Part shown: positions 1 through 4,743 of the stretch, in pieces
Position numbering within the stretch: position 1 is the stretch's first letter
Layout of the letters: each line of letters begins with the position of its first letter
NCBI GenBank assembly: GCA_003446775.1
Contig: DMCH01000110.1
Coordinates: 1-7,606, forward strand
Source of the DNA: Chloroflexota bacterium
GTDB taxonomy: Bacteria; Chloroflexota; Dormibacteria; Dormibacterales; Dormibacteraceae
Reading direction: 5' to 3'
Length of the DNA: 7,606 bases
Notes under the pieces: generated by a model
What the model saw: only the letters and a program-made list of their open reading frames with translations
The model's database searches: none
Told to the model about the DNA's origin: nothing
Position numbers and translations under genes: made by a program

Positions 1-46
1 TTCTGCAAAACCTCCATCCCCAGTTGGATTCTGGGCGTCGCCTCCA
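1..46 (+). tRNA. 3' half of tRNA-Cys (GCA), truncated by the window start
   Basis: Reading 3' to 5': encoded CCA at 44-46, discriminator T at 43 (U73 is the main identity base of tRNA-Cys), acceptor strand CGTCGCC at 36-42, and a five-pair T stem CCCAG/CTGGG at 19-23 and 31-35. There is a four-base variable region at 15-18, and bases 3-9 read CTGCAAA, an anticodon loop with GCA. The T loop reads TTGGATT instead of the near-universal TTCGATT (C56 is G). Whether a functional tRNA is completed upstream cannot be seen. Bases 2 and 10 can pair, but base 1 (position 30) would not pair with C40, so the anticodon stem is imperfect in the visible part. Cys is favoured from the loop and U73; the assignment is moderate because half the gene is missing. 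Confidence 0.55.
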
Positions 47-54
47 ATACGAAA
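1..54 (+). repeat. Left copy of the 54-bp att direct repeat (attL-like)
   Basis: Matches 4655-4708 at 53 of 54 positions; the only difference is G at 26 against C at 4680. Bases 1-46 are tRNA 3'-half sequence, and identity continues 8 bases past the encoded CCA before diverging at base 55. The window begins exactly at the first repeated base, so the repeat may extend further left, and any intact tRNA 5' half would lie outside the window. Confidence 0.88.
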
Positions 55-58
55 CTAC

Positions 59-110
59 GGCTTTGAGGCTCACCCGACAGGGCCAACTACCCACAAACCT
101 ACCCACAAGG
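59..110 (+). promoter_or_regulatory. Putative left arm-type integrase binding sites
   Basis: GGCTTTGAGGCTCA lies at 59-72, then CTACCCACAA at 87-96 and CTACCCACAAGG at 99-110, the two boxes being exactly 12 bp apart. The same modules recur at the right end (4527-4563) in the same order and orientation. Paired direct repeats inside the att core are the usual form of arm-type sites for tyrosine integrases such as that of phage L5. The function is inferred from position and repetition. Confidence 0.5.
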
Positions 111-121
111 CGGGCGCAGGT

Positions 122-341
122 CTAGCGCTGGCCGCTGAGTAGATCGTTGAGCGCGGTTCGAGGCACAAGGCGCCGCCGGCCTAGCTTTACGGTTCGGAGG
201 TCGCCCGTCTGGACGAGCTGCCAGGCCAGCGTGTCACCGATGCCGAGCACCGGTGTCGGCGGTGACGCCGCTCTCGCGGGCTAGGTCAGCAAGCGTGATA
301 TCTAAGGCGAGTCGTAGCTTTCGAAGGCTGGCGCCGGTCAT
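122..341 (-). pseudogene. Excisionase-like HTH protein, frameshifted
   Basis: An ATG at 341 on the minus strand opens a reading frame whose start is MTGASLRKLRLALDITLADL followed by ARESGVT, helix-turn-helix-like sequence. This frame ends at a TGA near 236. The neighbouring frame carries on without delay as VLGIGDTLAWQLVQTGDLRT, then VKLGRRRLVPRTALNDLL, and stops with TAG at 122-124. That second part matches the winged-HTH excisionase (AlpA/MerR-like) pattern, with a G-x-L-R-x-V-x-x-G-R-R-R-L-V-P core. The 220-base span is 73 codons plus one base, so a single-base shift around 240-265 joins the two parts. Excisionases bind near att sites and set the direction of recombination; this one sits 68 bp inside the left repeat, where such a gene is expected. 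It is probably inactivated, though a sequencing error or an internal GTG start for the second half is possible. Confidence 0.6.
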
Positions 342-356
342 GAGAATTTGGTTCTC
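342..356. repeat. Short inverted repeat GAGAA/TTCTC
   Basis: Bases 342-346 and 352-356 are perfect five-base complements with a five-base loop. On the minus strand the repeat sits immediately before the excisionase-like ATG and overlaps the AAGGGAG sequence (354-360) that could serve as its ribosome binding site. Possible translational hairpin or operator; the function is not established. Confidence 0.3.
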
Positions 357-363
357 CCTTGGG

Positions 364-393
364 CCACCCGAATGGACGGGTGATTCGTGGTGG
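364..393. repeat. Ten-base-pair hairpin with one bulge in the intergenic region
   Basis: CCACCCGAAT (364-373) pairs with ATTCG (383-387) and GGTGG (389-393), leaving one bulged T at 388 and a nine-base loop. No T-run follows on either strand, so it is not a typical intrinsic terminator. It lies between the excisionase-like remnant and the small plus-strand gene. It could be a protein-binding dyad, a transfer or recombination site, or an RNA structure. Confidence 0.4.
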
Positions 394-455
394 AAGCGCG
401 TAGTAGGTCTGCTCTAACTAGGGAAACTGGCCTGCGGCCTGGGAGCCGTAATTCC

Positions 456-472
456 GATCTCGGTCTGAGATC
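456..472. promoter_or_regulatory. Perfect dyad GATCTC-N5-GAGATC, operator-like
   Basis: The six-base arms are perfect inverted complements (456-461 and 467-472) around five bases. The site lies about 40 bases upstream of the putative TTG start at 515, where a dimeric repressor would be expected to act. No T-tract follows, so a terminator is unlikely. The regulatory role is inferred. Confidence 0.35.
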
Positions 473-514
473 AAAACGACCCCTGTTTGATGGGGGCAGC
501 AAAGAATCTTCGAG

Positions 515-781
515 TTGGGAAGACCCCGTAAAGACCCCAAGAGCATGCCGCCGGCGGTAAGCCGCGGCGGTAAGCTCATTGGCGTGAAACTGACCTTCAA
601 GATCACCAACCTCAGCGCGTCCGGCAGCTCCGTCCAAGTCGCCCTCGGCATCAGCTCAGATGATCAGACCCTGTCTGGTCCACAGCCCGCGCAGATCAAC
701 GTTTTCGTGCCTGAGGCACTGGGCAACGAACTAGAGCTTGGCGAAACCTTCGAGATGGAGATCAAAGCCGACAAGCCATAG
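515..781 (+). CDS. Small unknown protein with AT-hook-like N-terminus
   Basis: I do not recognise this 88-residue protein. The only start that keeps the whole open frame is TTG at 515 (an in-frame stop lies at 488-490); it gives MGRPRKDPKS, which resembles the GRP core of an AT-hook, a minor-groove binding motif. The first in-frame ATG is at 545 (residue 11) and would remove that segment, so the AT-hook depends on the start choice. The rest (residues 20-88) alternates hydrophobic and polar residues, as in KLIGVKLTFKITNL and INVFV, which suggests a small beta-rich domain with an acidic end. There is no signal peptide or membrane segment. Codons mostly end in G or C, which supports real coding. 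It converges with the methyltransferase gene, with 33 bases between the stops, and is preceded by several dyads. A DNA-binding accessory role is a guess. Confidence 0.6.
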   Translation: MGRPRKDPKSMPPAVSRGGKLIGVKLTFKITNLSASGSSVQVALGISSDDQTLSGPQPAQINVFVPEALGNELELGETFEMEIKADKP

Positions 782-814
782 CCGTTAGTGCCCGAAGGCC
801 CGGCCCGCTGTGCG

Positions 815-2419
815 TCAGGCCCCGCGCAACGCGCTGGCGATCAGCTCCTCGCTGGAGTGCCTTGAGGCATCGAACTGCGGCATTGGCGCGACGCTGAGAT
901 CGGGCTTCCCTCCGGTGATCCCCAACTGCTTCATGGCCCAGTCCCCCCGTTCAAGGAGGTCGGTGACCGTTAAGAGGTGGATGTTGGTTCCCTGCTTTCG
1001 AACGCGGGCGGCCTCCTCGCGGGCGCCGCGGCCGAAACTGAACGCCACGATTGCGCCGGTCTTCTTGTCTGCGCGTCCGATGGCCGTCTCGAAGTTGTCC
1101 ACGACATTCCGACCGACCGATTCGCTCTGTTTGATCTGCACGGGGTCGTGAAGGAAGAAGGTCCAGCCGTCGATGCCCATGTCACCTGTCATGCGGTTGG
1201 CCTGCTGGCCGTTGATCCGATCGATCACCCAGTTCTGGAACTCGAAAGGCTTGAGCTTCCGGAGTTCATCGAGGGTAGTGGGCATGCCGTGGACCTGTAT
1301 ATCAACAGCGCCGATCCTCGCCAGCCGACGCACCATGAGGTTGCATGCCGTAGGCGAGATGTCGATTCCGATCCATCGTCGTTTGAGCTGGTGCCCGACC
1401 GAGACGGTGGTACCACAACCGCAGAAAGGGTCAAGAACCACATCGCCCTCGTTGCTGCTTGCTCGAATGATTCGCTCTAGGAGAGCCTCTGGCTTCTGGG
1501 TCGGATAACCGAGACGCTCGTGGGCAAGGGCGGTGATTGGAGGCAGATCATTCCAAACGTCTTGCAGCGACACTCCTGGCATTTCGTCCAGGTAGCGTTT
1601 GTACCGCGGCATCCCTGACTTCCCGTAGGCGAGTCGACCCTCACTCTCGAACTCTTCCATCTTGGCTTTCGAATAGGCCCAATAGCGGCCTTTGTAGGGT
1701 TTGGCCCCTCGCCACTCGTAGAGAGTGTCGCCGCCAGGCTTCGCTGCGGTGAGATTGTCGAGCTGGTATCGCCTTCCGGTTTCGGCCTCTATGTGAGAGT
1801 AGAAGTTGTCGATGTAGCTTTGGTCATAGGGCGTGTACAGCGGGTTCCACGTCCACGCATCGCTTTTCGTGTAGAAGAGGATGACGTCGTGGATGTGGCC
1901 GTGCATCTTGCGTCCTTGCTTGGTGTCACTGTGAGCGTAGGTCCTCTTCCAGACAATCTCTGAGCGGAAGTTCTGCTTTCCGAAGACCAAATCCAGCATC
2001 ACTTTCAGGTAGTGGCTGGCGGTCGGATCGCAATGCACGTACACCGACCCCGTGGGCTTAAGGACGCGACGCACCTCCATGAGTCGTTCGCGCATCCAGT
2101 CGATATAGACCTCGATGCCGCCTGACCACCGGTCTTCGAAGCTCCGCACCTCGGCTTCATCACCCCAGATGACTTCGTAGAAGCGGTTGCTGAAGAAGGG
2201 TGGGTCCAGGTAGATGAGATCGATGCAGTCGGCCGGCATCATGGCGAGCTGCTTCAGGTTGTCTTCGCAGTACAAGACGTTCGTGGCCAGCTCCGGCTTC
2301 GGTGGCCGCAACTTTTCTAGGTTCTTCTGAAGTAGCTGCCGAGCGGCGCTCGAATCACCGTCTGTCTTCTTCGAGACAAACGTAAACCGAGCCTTTCGGA
2401 CGGGGTTGGCGGGCACCAC
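815..2419 (-). CDS. Beta-class DNA methyltransferase fused to a C-terminal Mrr-like nuclease domain
   Basis: The 534-residue protein has methyltransferase motifs in the beta-class order used by N6-adenine and N4-cytosine enzymes. Motif IV DPPF is at residues 72-75, in LIYLDPPFFS. A variable, probably target-recognition stretch follows at about 160-300, then YPTQKP at 305-310 and the SAM-binding motif I DPFCGCGT at 330-337. Residues 390-490 then match the Mrr_cat/PD-(D/E)xK pattern: FEFQNWV, then TGDMGIDG (D413, D417), then VQIKQS (Q428, K430), then VG-x3-V-x2-F and a GAIVAFSF strand. Mrr-type nucleases cut DNA and often use QxK in place of ExK. The fusion suggests one polypeptide that modifies DNA and cuts it or senses its modification; a methylase with a non-cutting domain is also possible. 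AGGAGG at 2422-2427 (minus strand) is two bases from the GTG at 2419 and five from a second in-frame GTG at 2416, so 2416 is also plausible. It is transcribed divergently from the ATPase gene. Confidence 0.88.
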   Translation of the reverse strand: MVPANPVRKARFTFVSKKTDGDSSAARQLLQKNLEKLRPPKPELATNVLYCEDNLKQLAMMPADCIDLIYLDPPFFSNRFYEVIWGDEAEVRSFEDRWSGGIEVYIDWMRERLMEVRRVLKPTGSVYVHCDPTASHYLKVMLDLVFGKQNFRSEIVWKRTYAHSDTKQGRKMHGHIHDVILFYTKSDAWTWNPLYTPYDQSYIDNFYSHIEAETGRRYQLDNLTAAKPGGDTLYEWRGAKPYKGRYWAYSKAKMEEFESEGRLAYGKSGMPRYKRYLDEMPGVSLQDVWNDLPPITALAHERLGYPTQKPEALLERIIRASSNEGDVVLDPFCGCGTTVSVGHQLKRRWIGIDISPTACNLMVRRLARIGAVDIQVHGMPTTLDELRKLKPFEFQNWVIDRINGQQANRMTGDMGIDGWTFFLHDPVQIKQSESVGRNVVDNFETAIGRADKKTGAIVAFSFGRGAREEAARVRKQGTNIHLLTVTDLLERGDWAMKQLGITGGKPDLSVAPMPQFDASRHSSEELIASALRGA

Positions 2420-2430
2420 TCCCTCCTATG
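2420..2430 (-). promoter_or_regulatory. Strong Shine-Dalgarno of the methyltransferase gene
   Basis: On the minus strand this reads ATAGGAGGGAG directly before two consecutive GTG codons (2419 and 2416). The perfect AGGAGG (2422-2427) is too close to the first GTG and well spaced from the second. An in-frame TAG at 2426-2428 rules out any start further upstream. Confidence 0.6.
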
Positions 2431-2453
2431 GGCGATGTGTTAAGCGGGAGCGC

Positions 2454-2462
2454 AATCTAGCA
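2454..2462 (-). promoter_or_regulatory. Extended -10 promoter of the methyltransferase gene
   Basis: On the minus strand, TGCTAGATT combines a TGn extension with a -10-like TAGATT hexamer. It lies 35-40 bases before the GTG start, giving a leader of roughly 25-30 bases that includes the AGGAGG. No convincing -35 is seen, which suits an extended -10 promoter. It resembles the opposing promoter at 2584-2592. Confidence 0.4.
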
Positions 2463-2562
2463 CACCTCCTCCAGTCTTTCGGCTTGATTACGCCCGACCC
2501 AAGAACGGCCAATATGGCACCCGCATAGTCGGCGGAGTGACTGCGGCGATGGAGCCTCAATT

Positions 2563-2575
2563 CCCTTTAAGAGGG
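2563..2575. promoter_or_regulatory. Small dyad CCCTTTAAGAGGG upstream of the ATPase promoter
   Basis: CCCT and AGGG flank a five-base centre, with a possible extra T-G pair. The dyad lies about 11 bases upstream of the TATAGT hexamer, overlapping the -35 position, so it could be an operator. The arms are short and may be coincidental. Confidence 0.22.
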
Positions 2576-2583
2576 TCTCTAGG

Positions 2584-2592
2584 TGCTATAGT
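2584..2592 (+). promoter_or_regulatory. Extended -10 promoter of the ATPase-membrane protein operon
   Basis: TGCTATAGT contains a TGn extension and a near-consensus TATAGT -10 hexamer. It lies 40 bases before the ATPase ATG at 2632. A GGAG ribosome binding site at 2621-2624 is seven bases from that ATG. No clear TTGACA-like -35 is present at the usual distance. Confidence 0.42.
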
Positions 2593-2631
2593 GGTAGACA
2601 CCAAGTTGTTAATGTCTGTTGGAGCACCGCG

Positions 2632-3846
2632 ATGACAGACCCAGGCCCCGCTCCGACGCCGCCACTGGGGGAAATCTTCACCCCACACCGCCCTATCGAC
2701 GTCCCTGACTATCTCTACGGCCGGCGGGCTTTGCTCTATCGCGTCACGGACGCCGTCAATACGGCGGGGCTTCACGTGATCCTGTTTGGTGACCGAGGCA
2801 CGGGCAAGACTTCGATCGCGAGAGTTCTGGCGCGCAGCATTCAGGAGCCTCGCGACAGACATGGTCGGCGCGTGCTCTACGTGTCCTGCAACTCGTCTGA
2901 TGACTTCACGTCAATCTGGCGACGCGTGTTTCAAGAGGTACTGATAGCTCCACGCCAGCTTGGGTTCATGCCAAATCCCGACGACATCGCTATGGAGCGT
3001 CTGGACCTAACCAAGGTCGTTGACCCGAACGACGTCCGGCTGCTGATTGCTGGATTCCCCAATCCGCTTGTGATCGTGATCGATGAGTTCGACCGAGTAC
3101 CCCCGGGCAACAATGCTCGTCGACTGATGGCCGACACGATAAAGCTGTTTGCTGATCTGGATGTTGCGGCAACCATCGTCATCGTGGGCGTGGCCGACTC
3201 GATCAGCGAGTTAATCGTCGAGCATCAATCGATTTCCCGCAATACCGCTCAGGTGCCGGTTGATCCCATGAATGTCGACGAGCTGCGCGACATCATCTCA
3301 AAGGGCTTTTCGCGAGCGGGCATGCGCCTCGAGCGCGGCCTTGACGTAAAGATCGCCGAGCTTTCCCAGGGATACCCGAGTTACACCCACCTACTGGGTC
3401 TGTGGGCAGGACGGCGCGCCCTCGAGCACGAGAGGAAAGAAGTGACGCTGGCCGACCTCGATGCGGCCATACCGGACGCTCTCACGAACGTGACAGGGGG
3501 TGTCGCCCAGGAGTATGAGCAAGCGATTCAATCGAACCATGCCGGGTCTCTGTTTGCCGACGTCCTGCTTGCCTGCGCATTAGCTCCTAGGGACGCGCTG
3601 GGCCGCTTCTCTGCCAAGGATTTACGCGATCCCTTGAAGAAGATCACCCACGTCACGTACGCGACGGGGGCTTACCAATCCCACTTGGCGAAGTTTTGCG
3701 AAAGCCAGAGAGGGCCGACCCTTAGGAAGAGCGGAAGCCGCCGGAGTTACAAGTGGCGCTTTGTGAATCCACAAGTAATCCCGTACATCCTTCTTCGCGC
3801 TAAGCAGGAGAGTCGACTCCCTGCGGACTGGGCTACCTCCGGATAG
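2632..3846 (+). CDS. AAA+ ATPase with probable C-terminal winged helix (Orc1/Cdc6- or STAND-like)
   Basis: This 404-residue protein begins with a short proline-rich lead and a YGRRALLYRV segment. Walker A GDRGTGKT is at 53-60 and Walker B VIVIDEFD at 147-154. A sensor-1-like strand TIVIVGVADS follows at 181-190, then EHQSISRN at 197-204 with a possible arginine finger, and a lid helix region GYPSYTHLLGLW at 247-258. Residues about 305-390 look like a winged helix, including SLFADVLLACAL, FSAKDLRDPL and YKWRFVNPQVIPYILL. This layout is shared by Orc1/Cdc6-type and TniB/ExeA-like ATPases that load onto or remodel DNA-protein complexes. No nuclease or membrane segment is seen. ATG 2632 has GGAG at seven-base spacing. 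The stop lies two bases before the next gene's GTG, so the two are probably cotranscribed and translationally coupled. The exact family and partner are unknown; a regulator or sensor in the adjacent modification system is an inference. Confidence 0.82.
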   Translation: MTDPGPAPTPPLGEIFTPHRPIDVPDYLYGRRALLYRVTDAVNTAGLHVILFGDRGTGKTSIARVLARSIQEPRDRHGRRVLYVSCNSSDDFTSIWRRVFQEVLIAPRQLGFMPNPDDIAMERLDLTKVVDPNDVRLLIAGFPNPLVIVIDEFDRVPPGNNARRLMADTIKLFADLDVAATIVIVGVADSISELIVEHQSISRNTAQVPVDPMNVDELRDIISKGFSRAGMRLERGLDVKIAELSQGYPSYTHLLGLWAGRRALEHERKEVTLADLDAAIPDALTNVTGGVAQEYEQAIQSNHAGSLFADVLLACALAPRDALGRFSAKDLRDPLKKITHVTYATGAYQSHLAKFCESQRGPTLRKSGSRRSYKWRFVNPQVIPYILLRAKQESRLPADWATSG

Positions 3847-3848
3847 CT

Positions 3849-4463
3849 GTGGATCTCATGGCTCGCATCCGCGCCCTACTCGCCCACCCATTCGTAGCCG
3901 GCGTGCTCGCCCTCGTCGTCGGCACTGGTTTGATCGCTCTCTGGTCGCGTGTTTCCACCGGCAGCTTCACGCATCTGTTCGGGACCATTCCATTGATTGG
4001 CTGGGCGCTCCTAGGACTGGCGCTTGTCCTGGCCGTGATCGTTGCTGCCGCCACAGGTCGCTATCTCCAAGGCCGACACGAACCTCAGGCGACGCTAGTC
4101 GCCGTCGGACGCGGACTGTTCGCCAGAAGCCTTGACTACCGTCCGATCGCCAATTTTCAGGGCGGGTTCCGCGACGTCATGTGGCGTTACCACGGGCGAG
4201 CTATCGATGGAAGCGAACTACAGCCCCAGCCAGACCTCGACCCGGATACCATCGAAGTCGAGTCGCCGCCTCTGTGCCCTAGATGCCAGACCGGCCTACT
4301 TGAACGACCCGGAAGGCTCAGGCGCTTTGTCTGGAGTTGCGTGGGATGCGGTTGGCGCAAGGGCTCAAGTGAGCGCTTCTCGACCGTAGTCCCGCAGGCT
4401 GAGCTTTTTTTCCAAGGCAGATGGCGTCGAGACCTGGCCGCCCGCGGCGTGACCCATCGCTAG
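3849..4463 (+). CDS. Two-helix membrane protein with cytosolic zinc ribbon, function unknown
   Basis: This protein of up to 204 residues starts at GTG 3849, two bases after the ATPase stop, or at ATG 3858 (residue 4); neither has a strong ribosome binding site. Two hydrophobic helices, about residues 15-33 and 47-69, are joined by a short loop. Positive charges before the first helix and after the second (RYLQGRH) predict both ends in the cytosol. A soluble region of about 70 residues (RGLFARSLDYRP, MWRYHGRAIDG) leads to a four-cysteine zinc ribbon, CPRC at 143-146 and CVGC at 164-167, followed by basic WRKGS. I do not recognise the family. Tight coupling to the ATPase suggests that the two products work together, for example with the membrane protein anchoring the ATPase or acting as its effector. 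The ribbon could bind nucleic acid or protein. Membrane effectors are common in abortive-infection systems, but that role is inference here. Confidence 0.75.
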   Translation: MDLMARIRALLAHPFVAGVLALVVGTGLIALWSRVSTGSFTHLFGTIPLIGWALLGLALVLAVIVAAATGRYLQGRHEPQATLVAVGRGLFARSLDYRPIANFQGGFRDVMWRYHGRAIDGSELQPQPDLDPDTIEVESPPLCPRCQTGLLERPGRLRRFVWSCVGCGWRKGSSERFSTVVPQAELFFQGRWRRDLAARGVTHR

Positions 4464-4505
4464 CCGCCGACCGCCTCTAGGCCGACTTTCCGAAGGGTGC
4501 GGCGG
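4464..4505 (+). terminator. Possible weak stem-loop after the membrane protein gene
   Basis: CCGCCG at 4464-4469, starting directly after the stop codon, can pair with CGGCGG at 4500-4505 across a 30-base interior that could fold further. No T-tract follows, so it is not a standard intrinsic terminator. It might act as a 3' end structure for the two-gene operon. Confidence 0.2.
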
Positions 4506-4526
4506 GGAATCCCTCCCTTCCCTCGC

Positions 4527-4563
4527 GGCTCTGAGGTTCATACCCACACCTCTACCCACGAGG
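4527..4563 (+). promoter_or_regulatory. Putative right arm-type integrase binding sites
   Basis: GGCTCTGAGGTTCA (4527-4540) matches the left-end module at 12 of 14 bases and is followed directly by TACCCACA (4541-4548) and CTACCCACGAGG (4552-4563). The two TACCCAC boxes are 12 bp apart, as at the left end, and lie 91 bp inside the right repeat. Same order and orientation at both ends points to integrase arm sites. The role is inferred. Confidence 0.5.
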
Positions 4564-4626
4564 GCGACGACAAGTGCCGAACGATTGCGGGGCTCGGCGG
4601 GATGATCCGAACCCAGAACGAACATC

Positions 4627-4700
4627 GGCGACGTTCAGCGGAGGCCCAGCACGGTTCTGCAAAACCTCCATCCCCAGTTCGATTCTGGGCGTCGCCTCCA
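4627..4700 (+). pseudogene. tRNA-Cys-like sequence at the right att, probably not a working tRNA
   Basis: The 74-base length equals that of E. coli tRNA-Cys. GGCGACG at 4627-4633 pairs with CGTCGCC at 4690-4696 over seven bases. The T arm (4673-4689) is perfect with a canonical TTCGATT loop, U73 is at 4697 and CCA at 4698-4700, and the loop at 4657-4663 carries GCA. But the anticodon stem (4652-4656 with 4664-4668) pairs poorly and I cannot fold a D stem at 4636-4651. The simplest reading is a 3' remnant left by integration with a fortuitous acceptor match, since GGCGACG also occurs at 4563-4569. A degenerate full tRNA gene is the alternative. Confidence 0.4.
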
Positions 4701-4708
4701 ATACGAAA
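4655..4708 (+). repeat. Right copy of the 54-bp att direct repeat (attR-like)
   Basis: Matches 1-54 with one mismatch (C4680 against G26). It holds the tRNA 3' half through the CCA at 4700 plus eight further shared bases. Upstream sequence (CACGG) belongs to the element and downstream sequence (from 4709) to the host, immediately before the E2 gene promoter. Confidence 0.88.
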
Positions 4709-4730
4709 TCGCCAGGTTTAGTGCCGCCGG

Positions 4731-4736
4731 TACACT
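4731..4736 (+). promoter_or_regulatory. -10-like TACACT placed for a leaderless E2 transcript
   Basis: TACACT fits the TANNNT pattern and ends seven bases before the ATG at 4744, so transcription would start at or next to the start codon. No Shine-Dalgarno is visible between them, which agrees with leaderless translation. No clear -35 is seen. The site is only about 22 bases from the attR-like repeat. Confidence 0.4.
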
Positions 4737-4743
4737 AGCCGGC

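Larger units (their letters stand above)
1..4708. mobile_element. tRNA-Cys-targeted integrated element lacking its integrase (CIME-like or decayed island)
   Basis: The element is bounded by a 54-bp direct repeat (1-54 and 4655-4708) that carries the 3' half of a tRNA, the classic target of tyrosine-recombinase elements. Inside each end is the same pair of TACCCAC boxes, and next to the left end is a frameshifted excisionase-like gene. The interior encodes a small unknown protein, a DNA methyltransferase-nuclease, a AAA+ ATPase and a membrane zinc-ribbon protein; no integrase, relaxase or replication gene is visible. Base composition is lower in GC than in the downstream lipoate operon. The arrangement (two att-like ends, cargo, no recombinase) fits a cis-mobilizable element that a related integrase could move in trans, or a decayed integrative element. 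Whether it still moves cannot be told from sequence. Confidence 0.72.

Noticed and set aside
782..814. Possible bidirectional terminator between the converging small gene and the methyltransferase gene
   Set aside because: The 33 bases are GC-rich but I find neither a convincing stem nor a T-run on either strand.
977..1480. A 167-residue plus-strand open frame inside the methyltransferase region
   Set aside because: It is antisense to conserved methyltransferase and Mrr-domain residues, has no recognisable motif, and is explained by high-GC codon bias on the other strand.
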